DNA of 64,000 nt from the NCBI GenBank assembly GCA_051439375.1, contig JBFRWB010000087.1, positions 50,842 through 114,841 on the forward strand, written 5' to 3'. This document shows, piece after piece, positions 1 to 8,079 of the stretch (its first letter is position 1; each line of letters opens with the position of its first letter). The notes beneath the pieces are model-generated. The model ran no database searches. It was not told the DNA's origin and saw nothing but the letters and a program-made list of their open reading frames with translations. Made by a program: the position numbers and the translations under genes. This stretch comes from JBGTGT01 sp051439375. GTDB lineage: Bacteria > Cyanobacteriota > Cyanobacteriia > Cyanobacteriales > Microcystaceae.

Positions 1-642
1 TTATTCATTTTTTTGAAGACTTGAAGGACTACGCCCCGGCGCATTTTCAATCGCTTCTAATGCCGCTTGTGAACCCGCAATAATATCTCGTTCTTCTCCT
101 CCTAAATAAAGACGACCAAAACTACCAATTGCAGAGACTTGTAAAATATTAATTAAAGCTGCTTTTTCGGCTTCATTTGCTGCTAAGGCCGCATAAGCTG
201 CCGGTTGTACCTCTAACACATATAAACTTTGCCCTGCTAACAACATTTGCCCGCGTCGGTTACGATTAATCAATTGGGCTTGATAACCATCAATATTGCG
301 AATAATTTGGCTCGATACCACCTTGGGTTTCAGGTTATCCCCTTTCTTAACCCCTAATGCTTGTAAAATCGCTTTACCTGCCGCTTGTACTTCTCCCTGA
401 CGGTTAGAGTGAATCTCCAATAATCCATATAATCGTTCGACAAACTGAACGCCGGGGCGAACCACAGCAGATTTAAGGGCAACATCGGTAATTCGGTTGA
501 TTTCAATCCCCGGTGAGATTTCAATCCAAAGAGACGCATCCCCCGGTAAGGGCAAAAATCCAAGTGCAACTGTCCCGATATAAGCGGCGTGTTGTGACTG
601 TAAGCGGTCAAGATAGACATAACTGCGTAGTTCGACACCCAA
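1..642 (-). CDS. ccmP: Carboxysome shell protein CcmP (tandem BMC domain)
   Basis: A 213-residue protein with two bacterial microcompartment domains in tandem, roughly residues 2-100 and 105-200. The segment GIEINRITDVALKSA and the C-terminal stretch ending near GGEERDII match what I recall of CcmP from Synechococcus 7942, which is also about 213 residues. CcmP forms pseudohexameric trimers that stack in pairs and make a gated pore in the beta-carboxysome shell, probably for larger metabolites such as 3-phosphoglycerate. The stop codon is the first triplet of the window and the ATG is at 642, so the gene is complete. It sits apart from any ccmKLMN operon here, as is usual for ccmP. Confidence 0.93.
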   Translation of the reverse strand: MGVELRSYVYLDRLQSQHAAYIGTVALGFLPLPGDASLWIEISPGIEINRITDVALKSAVVRPGVQFVERLYGLLEIHSNRQGEVQAAGKAILQALGVKKGDNLKPKVVSSQIIRNIDGYQAQLINRNRRGQMLLAGQSLYVLEVQPAAYAALAANEAEKAALINILQVSAIGSFGRLYLGGEERDIIAGSQAALEAIENAPGRSPSSLQKNE

Positions 643-716
643 AATAACTCCAATTGTGCGTTAAATAAATTTTCTGACTCCATTATCTCATTAAATCGGC
701 GTGTGAAGTGCTATTT

Positions 717-786
717 CAGTGATCAGTGATCAGTGATCAGTTATCAGTCTTATTTGAATTAACTAGATCAGTGATCACTCATCAGT
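717..786. repeat. Heptameric tandem repeat (CAGTGAT type)
   Basis: Three CAGTGAT units at 717-737 are followed by CAGTTAT and a partial unit to 748. A second short run (CAGTGAT, CACTCAT, CAGT) lies at 769-786. The strict period of seven is typical of cyanobacterial short tandemly repeated repetitive (STRR) sequences. It lies in the gap between ccmP and the ABM gene. Confidence 0.85.
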
Positions 787-847
787 ACCTCGCTTCATTA
801 CTCCAATTTTTCGGTGAGATGTAAGGTGCGAGGTTTAAGTAGTTAAA

Positions 848-882
848 ACCTAGAACCTAACACCTTCTACCTAACACCTAGA
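848..882. repeat. Heptameric tandem repeat (ACCTAAC type)
   Basis: Five consecutive heptamers: ACCTAGA, ACCTAAC, ACCTTCT, ACCTAAC, ACCTAGA. It has the same period as the neighbouring CAGTGAT run but an unrelated unit, just downstream of the ABM gene on the minus strand. Confidence 0.8.
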
Positions 883-917
883 ATTAATTTTCTGAGCCAA
901 AATTAAGGTTCATTGAG

Positions 918-1220
918 CTAATTTTTAATTTGCTCCCAGAAAAGAATTTCAACGGGTTCTGCCAAAAAATTAGGTGCTTTTTCACTCAGTCCCTTAATAT
1001 AGGGCATTTGTAAATGCTGGTCTAAAGCTGCTTTACTGCTCCATTGTTCATACAGCATAAACATAGAAGAATCAGCCCGTGATTGATGAAGATCATAACG
1101 AATACACCCCTCTTCAGCAACGGTTAAAGCAACAACAGCCAAGTATTCTTCCTTAAATTTTTCCTCCATACCCGATTTAACTTTAATGCGAGCCGTAACG
1201 GTTATTTGTTGCTTAGTCAT
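918..1220 (-). CDS. Antibiotic biosynthesis monooxygenase (ABM) family protein
   Basis: A 100-residue single-domain protein of the dimeric ferredoxin-like ABM fold. The pattern is typical of the family: an N-terminal strand (ITVTARIKVK), the segment EEGCIRYDLHQS, and the YEQWSSKAALDQHL motif. Family members include YgiN-like quinol monooxygenases that act on aromatic or quinol substrates without a cofactor; the substrate here is unknown. The ATG at 1220 is only 15 bp beyond the end of the lipoxygenase gene on the same strand, so the two are probably co-transcribed with the lipoxygenase first. A stress or lipid-oxidation role is inference from that pairing. Confidence 0.85.
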   Translation of the reverse strand: MTKQQITVTARIKVKSGMEEKFKEEYLAVVALTVAEEGCIRYDLHQSRADSSMFMLYEQWSSKAALDQHLQMPYIKGLSEKAPNFLAEPVEILFWEQIKN

Positions 1221-1235
1221 TGTTTTCTTTTATCT

Positions 1236-2876
1236 TTAGGTGTTGATACTGTTAATAATTTCGGAGGGTTTAAAATACTCAAAAGGAATGGGACGAGTCT
1301 GATTTTTGATCTCTATTTGTCGTTCCACATCAGCAAGATTTTGCTGGAATTGAACGACGGTTTCTTGCGCAAGGGGATCGGCAAATTCTTCGTCGTAAAA
1401 TCCTAGTTCATCATAATGATAGGAGGTTAAAACCATTGTCCAGAATACCTGATCGGCGGCGGGCTTAAAGGGAGGTAAAAACTTCATAATGGTTGCCATA
1501 TCCATTCCTTTGGTATCTGGTACAGGATGATAGGCAGCATAGGGCATATTAGGAACGTAGGTCATATATTCATATTGGGGAAAGTTCAGTGCAGAATGCA
1601 AAGGACCACAGCTAAAAACCACAACGGTTAACACTTCTATTAACTGCTCTAATGTCTCTATTTTGGAAGGCATTCCTTTAACACGTCCCCCATCTTGAGC
1701 CGCTAGTTCCTGCGCCCAATTTTGTAACTCATAATCTTCGCTCAGATCCTCGGCTGTTTTGTAATAAAGTTTGAGGTAATTCGTGACAAAATCTTCTACC
1801 GTTTGCCACACTAATAAACCATCATCTCGAAAGGGATAATGAGGTAACAGTTCTCGGTTATCCATCTTCCGTTTTTTAATTTCTGTGGGGAAGACAAAAT
1901 CTTGAATGCTCCATGTTTGATAGGTTTGAGCTACAAAAGTTAGGGATTCTTCTAGTGTTCCTGCCATGAAGCGATCCACTGGTCCACCTGCTTGTAGGAA
2001 TTGAGTTCTGCCCAATTCATTGTCAAATAACATAAAGCGAAAGTGAGGTTTGAGCAGTAAAGAAATTGGATGATTTTCTCCTAATTGTCGGGCAGTAACT
2101 ACGGCAAAAGGGGCCATGACTGCATGGGTAAAGGAGAAATGAGATCCTAATTCTTGATGGTTGGCTTCTACAACCTGTAGGCAAAGTTTGGCAAAAAACC
2201 AATCTAGGGGATTATCTTTTGGGGTATAAACCAGTTGATTATTGCCAGATTCACTTTTGAGTTGCACCACAACGGGAACGAGAGATCCGCCTTGAGGCGA
2301 ATTATCATTTTGCCAATAGAATAATGCCTTCGTTTTAGGTAAATATTTTCTGCCACTTTCTGAATTTCCCCCCTTCATATTTTCTAGTAAGGGATAATCT
2401 AAATAATATAATTTACCGTCTTTGAGGGCTGCTTCTAAATTAGAATCAGTCCCTAATACTTGTTGAAAATGACTGTTATCAATGACCAGACTTTCAGGTA
2501 ACTCATCAAGGCGACGAGTTGCCATCGCATTTGCCCCAGAAAGTCGTTGTTCGCCAAAAAATGAATCGGTACGATAGTAAGAAATCAGATTGGGTTTAGG
2601 AATTAAACTTAATAAGTCTTCGTATTCTTCTAGGGTATCTAAGGGATCAAGGAAATTTTGGGCTTTAGCCGCCAGCATATTCGCAGGAAGATTGGCCATA
2701 CTTCCTAACCGCTTTGCTGTGTATTCAGCCGAAAAGTATTCTTCTTTAGGTACGCTATCTAAGATGGGAATGGGTGCTAGAAAGTTATGATCAAATTGAT
2801 ATTCTTGTTGGTTTCTGGTTAACCCATTTCGGCGATCGCTAGGATTGGGTTCGTGCTGAGGTAAATAGGGTTGCAT
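1236..2876 (-). CDS. Lipoxygenase (non-heme iron)
   Basis: A 546-residue lipoxygenase without the N-terminal PLAT domain of plant enzymes, so it consists essentially of the catalytic helical domain. The iron-binding histidine pair is visible as H246 and H251 in SHFSFTH, followed by the conserved segment ARQLGENHPISLLLKPH. H427 and N431 in HSALN supply the next ligands. The enzyme inserts dioxygen into polyunsaturated fatty acids to give hydroperoxides. The final residue is Thr546, where the family nearly always ends in Ile, whose carboxylate binds the iron. The carboxylate itself is still available, so activity is plausible. Upstream of the ABM gene on the same strand, 15 bp apart. Lipoxygenases occur in only some cyanobacteria. 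Confidence 0.92.
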   Translation of the reverse strand: MQPYLPQHEPNPSDRRNGLTRNQQEYQFDHNFLAPIPILDSVPKEEYFSAEYTAKRLGSMANLPANMLAAKAQNFLDPLDTLEEYEDLLSLIPKPNLISYYRTDSFFGEQRLSGANAMATRRLDELPESLVIDNSHFQQVLGTDSNLEAALKDGKLYYLDYPLLENMKGGNSESGRKYLPKTKALFYWQNDNSPQGGSLVPVVVQLKSESGNNQLVYTPKDNPLDWFFAKLCLQVVEANHQELGSHFSFTHAVMAPFAVVTARQLGENHPISLLLKPHFRFMLFDNELGRTQFLQAGGPVDRFMAGTLEESLTFVAQTYQTWSIQDFVFPTEIKKRKMDNRELLPHYPFRDDGLLVWQTVEDFVTNYLKLYYKTAEDLSEDYELQNWAQELAAQDGGRVKGMPSKIETLEQLIEVLTVVVFSCGPLHSALNFPQYEYMTYVPNMPYAAYHPVPDTKGMDMATIMKFLPPFKPAADQVFWTMVLTSYHYDELGFYDEEFADPLAQETVVQFQQNLADVERQIEIKNQTRPIPFEYFKPSEIINSINT

Positions 2877-3113
2877 GAGAACCTCTCAGTTGTTACTAAG
2901 TATTATTCTGGGGAAAAGACAAGGCTTTGAGATAATTCGACTAAGGCTTTATTTTTAAGGATTAGATGACGCAATATTAGGGACTAAAAACCTATATCCT
3001 CGGTCATAAAGCTTTTTCACTAATTTTCTACCAGCGTATAACATTCAGTAGATGACGTGAAAGAGTATTTACAAAACTTTAGAAGGAGTTCAGGAGTTAC
3101 AAGGGTTAAACTT

Positions 3114-3148
3114 ATTACTTAGTACTTAATACTTAATGCTCATTATTT
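3114..3148. repeat. Heptameric tandem repeat directly before a start codon
   Basis: Five heptamers: ATTACTT, AGTACTT, AATACTT, AATGCTC, ATTATTT. The run ends at 3148, immediately before the GTG/ATG start region (3149/3152) of the dioxygenase gene, and there is no purine-rich Shine-Dalgarno between repeat and start. Confidence 0.75.
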
Positions 3149-3151
3149 GTG

Positions 3152-3826
3152 ATGAATCGCCGTCAACTCTTGCAAAATACAGGACAATTAGGAATTGGGT
3201 TAGTTGCTAGTCAATTCTCTGTATCATCTTCCCGTTGTGTCGTTACCCCTACTCAAACTGAGGGGCCTTTTTATCCCTTAACCTATCCAGTTGAGAAAGA
3301 TGCTGATTTAACCTATGTAACCGACCCTAAACGACTCTCTAAAGGAGAAATTATCTGGATTCGGGGAAAAGTGCTGACTTGTAACGGTGACCCCCTTCCC
3401 AAGACAATCGTTGAAATTTGGCAAGCCTGTGTATCAGGACGCTATAACCATGATTATGACCCCAATCCTGGCCCAGTTGACCCTCATTTTCAATATTGGG
3501 GCGTTACCACCACCGATACCCAAGGAAATTACGCTTTTAGAACTATTAAGCCCGGTGGTTATCCTGTGACTAAAGATTGGCAAAGACCACCTCATATTCA
3601 CTTTAAAGTACAAGCGGCTAATTTTTCCCCATTAATTACTCAGTTATATTTCGCCGAAGAGAAGACTTTAAATCAAAAAGACCGCATTATCCAACGGATT
3701 GCCCCGAATGCTCGTTCTTTGGTTATAACTTCCCTGAAAAAAACCCTCACAAAGTCAGAAAGAGAGGGTCAGTTTAATATTATTTTGGGTACAGGAAACA
3801 AAGTTACACCTCATCTTGGGACTTAG
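3152..3826 (+). CDS. Intradiol ring-cleavage dioxygenase-like protein, Tat-exported
   Basis: About 224 residues from the ATG at 3152; a GTG at 3149 would add one residue. The N-terminus carries a twin-arginine signal (RRQLLQ followed by a hydrophobic GIGLVAS stretch), so export to periplasm or lumen is likely. The core matches protocatechuate 3,4-dioxygenase: TEGPFYP, then the Fe(III) ligand set Tyr in GRYNH, Tyr in GGYPV, and two His in PPHIHF. These enzymes cleave catechol rings between the hydroxyls. Exported single-subunit relatives of this type are mostly uncharacterised, so the substrate is unknown. It is transcribed away from the lipoxygenase gene, and a heptameric repeat runs up to its start codon. 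Confidence 0.85.
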   Translation: MNRRQLLQNTGQLGIGLVASQFSVSSSRCVVTPTQTEGPFYPLTYPVEKDADLTYVTDPKRLSKGEIIWIRGKVLTCNGDPLPKTIVEIWQACVSGRYNHDYDPNPGPVDPHFQYWGVTTTDTQGNYAFRTIKPGGYPVTKDWQRPPHIHFKVQAANFSPLITQLYFAEEKTLNQKDRIIQRIAPNARSLVITSLKKTLTKSEREGQFNIILGTGNKVTPHLGT

Positions 3827-3880
3827 TCTTGACGGTAAGAGTATGTCAAGATAATTAAATGGAGTGTTGAGTCATCGGGA

Positions 3881-4525
3881 ATGAAAAAAGAACAATGGAG
3901 ACAGCTTTTAATTGAAAACCGAGTAATTGCAGTGATTCGTTCGCCTAACTTTGACACGGGCTTAAACATGGCAAAAGCTGTTGCCAAAGGCGGAATTCGC
4001 TTAATTGAAGTGACATGGAATAGCGTTGATCCCCTTCCCTTAATCAAACAGTTACAACGGGAACTTCCCCATTGTGTGATCGGTGTCGGGACAATTTTAA
4101 CCATCCTAGACTTAAAAGAAGCGATCGCAGCTAAGGCGCAATTTTGTTTTAGTCCCCACACTGATATAAAACTGATTAAGGTAGCGCAAAAACACCAGAT
4201 TCCCATCGTCACAGGGGCATTAACTCCCACAGAGATTGTTAAAGCATGGCAAGGGGGGGCAAGTGCGGTTAAAGTGTTTCCCATTGCGACAGTAGGAGGG
4301 GTAAACTACCTTCGTGCCATCAAAGCCCCATTGGGTGAGATTCCTTTAATTCCCACGGGAGGGGTTACCTTGGATAATGCAGCCGCTTTAATCGATGCAG
4401 GTGCGATCGCTGTGGGGTTATCGGGTCAATTATTCCCTAAACAGGCGGTCGCTTCACAAAATTGGTCTAAAATCCGAGACAATGCTTTACTAATTAACGC
4501 CTACCTACTTCAAAAAGATGGATGA
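3881..4525 (+). CDS. eda: 2-keto-3-deoxy-6-phosphogluconate / 4-hydroxy-2-oxoglutarate aldolase
   Basis: A 214-residue class I aldolase of the KDPG/KHG family, close to the usual length. Glu43 in LIEVTWN is the general acid/base and Lys131 in ASAVKVFP forms the Schiff base. The phosphate-binding loop PTGGV is also present. It cleaves KDPG to pyruvate and glyceraldehyde 3-phosphate in the Entner-Doudoroff route, which operates in cyanobacteria. The last eight bases overlap the start of the isopentenyl diphosphate isomerase gene, so translation of the two is probably coupled. Confidence 0.92.
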   Translation: MKKEQWRQLLIENRVIAVIRSPNFDTGLNMAKAVAKGGIRLIEVTWNSVDPLPLIKQLQRELPHCVIGVGTILTILDLKEAIAAKAQFCFSPHTDIKLIKVAQKHQIPIVTGALTPTEIVKAWQGGASAVKVFPIATVGGVNYLRAIKAPLGEIPLIPTGGVTLDNAAALIDAGAIAVGLSGQLFPKQAVASQNWSKIRDNALLINAYLLQKDG

Positions 4526-5564
4526 ATTAACTAAAAACCGTAAAACTGAACATATCAACATTGTTTTAGAAAAAGATGTGACGGCTAAGGGAATTACCAC
4601 AGGATTTGAACACTTTTTGCTCGAACACGATGCCCTACCCGAAGTTAATCTCGATGATGTTGATCTTAGCTTAACCCTCTGGCAACGTTCCTTAAACGCC
4701 CCCATACTGATTAGTAGCATGACAGGGGGAACGGAAATTGCCCATATCATTAACTTACACCTTGCTGAAGCTGCACAAGCGTTAGGTATTGCTATGGGTG
4801 TGGGATCTCAACGGGCTGCGCTGGAAAATGAGTCCCTTGCAACCACTTACCAAGTCCGAAAGATTGCCCCTGACATTCTCTTATTCGCTAATTTAGGGGC
4901 AGTGCAGCTTAATTATGGCTATGGCATCGAACAAGCGAGAAAAGCGGTGGGAATGATCGAAGCAGATGCCCTAATTCTTCATCTGAATCCCCTACAAGAA
5001 GCTGTCCAACCGGAAGGCGATCGCCAATGGGCGAACCTTTATTCTAAAATTGAAGCCCTTACGACTCAATTATCCGTCCCTGTTATTGCTAAGGAAGTGG
5101 GAAATGGAATTAGTGGTAAAGTTGCCCGTCGTTTAGGAAATTGTGGAGTCGCAGCCATCGACGTTGCCGGTGCAGGGGGAACAAGTTGGAGCGAAGTAGA
5201 GGCTTATCGACAAAAAGATCCCTACTATCGCAAGTTAGCCCATTGTTTCGCTGGATGGGGCATTCCCACAGCAATATGCTTACAACAAGTCCATCAGGTT
5301 GTTCCTCAATTGCCTATTTTTGCAAGTGGGGGAATTCGTAGTGGGGTAGATGCAGCCAAAGCGATCGCATTAGGGGCAACGTTAGTAGGGAGTGCAGCAC
5401 CTTTTCTAGCAGAAGCAAAGCATAAGGGAACGGCTGTATATGAAAAGTTTAAGCTATTGATAGATGAGTTGAAAATTGCTGCTTTTTGTACGGGTTCAGC
5501 CAATTTAGAACAGTTAAGACAGGTTAATTTACTGGATACGAGGGGTCATTTCAGTGATCAGTGA
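4518..5564 (+). CDS. fni: Type 2 isopentenyl-diphosphate delta-isomerase
   Basis: A 348-residue FMN-dependent type 2 isomerase. Visible signatures are RKTEHINIVLEKDV at the N-terminus, ISSMTGGT, GVGSQRAALE, LHLNPLQE, and the flavin phosphate loop in FASGGIRSG. It interconverts IPP and DMAPP for carotenoid, phytol and quinone synthesis. The ATG lies inside the 3' end of the KDPG aldolase gene. The last residues (FSDQ) and the stop codon are encoded by an intergenic heptameric repeat that begins at 5552, so the C-terminal tail is not native family sequence. Confidence 0.95.
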   Translation: MDELTKNRKTEHINIVLEKDVTAKGITTGFEHFLLEHDALPEVNLDDVDLSLTLWQRSLNAPILISSMTGGTEIAHIINLHLAEAAQALGIAMGVGSQRAALENESLATTYQVRKIAPDILLFANLGAVQLNYGYGIEQARKAVGMIEADALILHLNPLQEAVQPEGDRQWANLYSKIEALTTQLSVPVIAKEVGNGISGKVARRLGNCGVAAIDVAGAGGTSWSEVEAYRQKDPYYRKLAHCFAGWGIPTAICLQQVHQVVPQLPIFASGGIRSGVDAAKAIALGATLVGSAAPFLAEAKHKGTAVYEKFKLLIDELKIAAFCTGSANLEQLRQVNLLDTRGHFSDQ

Positions 5565-5571
5565 TCACTGA
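5552..5571. repeat. Heptameric repeat (CAGTGAT type) overlapping the fni stop
   Basis: CAGTGAT occurs twice (5552-5565) and is followed by CACTGA. It is the same unit as at 717-737. The TGA at 5562-5564 that ends fni lies inside the second unit. Confidence 0.75.
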
Positions 5572-5627
5572 AGTGAGAGGAGGTGTGGGGTATTTTATTC
5601 TTATTTGAACTAACTATAACTATGGGA

Positions 5628-5864
5628 TTAACCGACTAAGTGAGTTAGATGACCTAGTTCTAATGCAGCAGCCGCAATCGCACCTAAAGCAGCGAGTTTT
5701 AATAAAGGTGCAACGTCCCCTGTTGACTGACGGCTTTCTACATTGTTAGATCGGCGGATACGTCCGTAAAGATCCACAGATCCTAGCATAAAGAAAAGAA
5801 GACCTAGTAAACTCATCTCGGATCTAGGCTGTTGTAAACCGTAGTAATTGTTTAACTTGTCCAT
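5628..5864 (-). CDS. Small conserved-type membrane protein, unknown
   Basis: A 78-residue protein I do not recognise by name. An N-terminal segment rich in Asn/Tyr is followed by a hydrophobic stretch (LLGLLFFMLGSVDLYGRI), a polar linker with several Arg and Ser, and a second hydrophobic helix rich in Ala (LLKLAALGAIAAAALELG). This suggests two membrane-associated helices. Codon use looks like the neighbouring genes and it stands alone on the minus strand between fni and the Rieske-FAD gene. Probably a cyanobacterial small membrane protein; no function can be assigned. Confidence 0.65.
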   Translation of the reverse strand: MDKLNNYYGLQQPRSEMSLLGLLFFMLGSVDLYGRIRRSNNVESRQSTGDVAPLLKLAALGAIAAAALELGHLTHLVG

Positions 5865-6043
5865 AGTAGATACACCTCAATGTTGAAATCTTTGCACTAT
5901 AGGAATCTTAACAACTTCTGGCGAGAATGTAAACTATTGTTAAAATTGATTGACATAAAATCCATCCAATGGAACATCATCCCTAGCAAAGAACGTCCCT
6001 ATAGCATTATGATAGAAAGCTGAAAAAATTTTGTGGTGTTTTC

Positions 6044-7975
6044 ATGAGTCAATCTACCCCTCCTCCTCTCCCATCTCTATCTCGACGCACAGCTTTAAAA
6101 CTCATTAGTGTAGGTACATTGGGAAGTTTGGTCGGATATTCCCGTTTTAGTAAGCCTCAGCCATCTGTTTATCAATCTCCTCTTTTATCCCTTCCTTCTC
6201 GGCTGAATAATTCTAAATCTGTGGTGGTTATTGGTGCGGGGTTAGCGGGGTTAGCTTGCGCTTATGAGTTGAGTCAGAGGGGGTTTCAGGTTACTCTCTT
6301 AGAAAAATCGCCCAATTTAGGTGGTAAGATTGCCAGTTGGACGATTAAGATGGGAGAGGAAACTTTTAAGATGGAACATGGTTTTCATGGGTTTTTCCCT
6401 CAATATTATAATTTAAAGGGGTTAGTGGCTGAATTGGGGATTAAAGAGCATTTTAAGTCTCTTAAGTTCTATTCGGTGGCGTTTAAGGATGATAATTACC
6501 AAGCAGAAGTCTTTCGTCCGAGTCATTCGGCGTTCCCTTGGAATATTGTAGATTTAGGGGTTTGGTCGTCAAATCGCTTAAAATGGGGGATTAATTTGGC
6601 TAAACCGTCCCATTGGGAAGTCTTTCGAGCAATTACAGGATTTAGAATGTCCCACAGTTATGATCGTTATGATAACCTCTCTGTGGCTGATTGGGTGAAA
6701 CGAGGATTTCCCCAAGGGTTATATGACCTTTATTTCCTTCCTTTTGCTAAATCTAGTTTAAATGCGCCTGATACCCTTAGTACGGCGGAATTATTACAGT
6801 TTTTTCACTTTTACTTTTTTGGTAACCCAGAAGGACTGGCGTTTAATGGGACAAGGGATGATATGGGGACAAGTTTAGTTCAACCCATTGCAAGTGCGAT
6901 TGAAAATAAGCAGGGTTCGATTATAAAAGAAGCGACAGTGAGTAATTTGCAATCTCAAGGGGGAAAAGTTACAGCTTTAACTTATCAACAGGGAAATGAA
7001 TATAATTCTGTTCCTTTTTGGGTAGAACAAAATACCAAACTTGGACAAAATTATTATGGCGCAGGTGATAAGGTCTTTTTAACACAAAATGATAATAAGG
7101 AAGCTGTTTCTTTAACCTGTACCCATCAAGGTTGTACGGTGAGTCAACAAGCGGATGGTAGCTTTTTATGTCCTTGTCATGGAGCAAAATATAATGCTAA
7201 GGGGGAAGTTATACAAGGCCCCGCTAAACGGAATTTAACTCGATTTAATGTTAATAATCAGCAAGAGAATGAAGTAGAATTAGTGGCGCAAACGGTAGAA
7301 AATAATCATACAGAACAACAAATTAAAGCGGATTATTATGTTATTGCAACGGATGTTATTGGGGTTAAACAGATTATTAATCAGATGACAGGAGATGTTC
7401 CTAGGGGTTTAAAAGAGCAAGTAAATGAGTTAGCTTTAGCAGATCCTTTTGCAGTAGCAAGGTTTTGGTTTGACAAGGATTTTGAGTGGGAACATAGCGA
7501 TTTTACCTCTTTATCAGGCTATGCACTCACCGATAGCATTACTCTTTATCATCGTATTCAAGAACAATTTATTGAATGGTCAAATCGTACTGGGGGAAGC
7601 GTTATTGAGTTACACGCTTATTGTTATAAAGAGAAGGAATTTCCCACCCAAGAAGCTTTATTAACGACCTTTGAAAAAGAATTATATGAGGTTGTTCCTG
7701 AATTAAGCAACGCCAAGGTATTGCATCGGGAATTAGTGAATCAAAAGAACTTTTCGGGTTATCCTCCTAATAGTTATCAAAATCGTCCTGAAACAGTTAG
7801 TAAAATTGATAATCTTTTCTTTGCAGGTGATTGGGTGAAAATGCCTTTTCCTTGCGGCTTAATGGAACGTGCAGTGAGTAGTGGACTTCTTGCTGCTAAT
7901 GAGATTTTACAACAAGAAAACCTACAACAACGGGAAATTTTAACGGTTATGCCAGAAGGAGTGTTAAAAATATAG
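6044..7975 (+). CDS. FAD-dependent amine oxidase-type protein with inserted Rieske domain (CrtU/CruE-like)
   Basis: A 643-residue protein. After a twin-arginine-like N-terminus (SRRTALKLI, residues 13-21) comes a Rossmann dinucleotide fold with GAGLAGL at about residue 64. The motif MEHGFHGFFPQYYNL resembles carotenoid desaturase/methyltransferases of the CrtU/CruE group. A Rieske [2Fe-2S] domain is inserted at about 320-405, with ligands C359, H361, C376 and H379 and the disulfide pair C364/C378. The C-terminus has the flavin motif FFAGDWVKMPFPCGLMERAV. CrtU/CruE enzymes aromatise beta-ionone rings to make isorenieratene or synechoxanthin precursors; that role is inference from resemblance. 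No other carotenoid gene is adjacent. Confidence 0.65.
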   Translation: MSQSTPPPLPSLSRRTALKLISVGTLGSLVGYSRFSKPQPSVYQSPLLSLPSRLNNSKSVVVIGAGLAGLACAYELSQRGFQVTLLEKSPNLGGKIASWTIKMGEETFKMEHGFHGFFPQYYNLKGLVAELGIKEHFKSLKFYSVAFKDDNYQAEVFRPSHSAFPWNIVDLGVWSSNRLKWGINLAKPSHWEVFRAITGFRMSHSYDRYDNLSVADWVKRGFPQGLYDLYFLPFAKSSLNAPDTLSTAELLQFFHFYFFGNPEGLAFNGTRDDMGTSLVQPIASAIENKQGSIIKEATVSNLQSQGGKVTALTYQQGNEYNSVPFWVEQNTKLGQNYYGAGDKVFLTQNDNKEAVSLTCTHQGCTVSQQADGSFLCPCHGAKYNAKGEVIQGPAKRNLTRFNVNNQQENEVELVAQTVENNHTEQQIKADYYVIATDVIGVKQIINQMTGDVPRGLKEQVNELALADPFAVARFWFDKDFEWEHSDFTSLSGYALTDSITLYHRIQEQFIEWSNRTGGSVIELHAYCYKEKEFPTQEALLTTFEKELYEVVPELSNAKVLHRELVNQKNFSGYPPNSYQNRPETVSKIDNLFFAGDWVKMPFPCGLMERAVSSGLLAANEILQQENLQQREILTVMPEGVLKI

Positions 7976-8079
7976 CCTAAACAGGTAACTTTTCTCCTGA
8001 TCAAATGACACAAAGTACCTCACTTCTTAAGCAAGAGGCTCGAATTCACCAATAATTAAGTCGTAAATTAATATATGAT

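Noticed and set aside
1236..1240. Frameshift or missed codons at the lipoxygenase C-terminus
   Set aside because: The TAA is in frame directly after ACC, with no extra coding sequence that would restore an Ile ending, so Thr is the real end unless the base calls are wrong.
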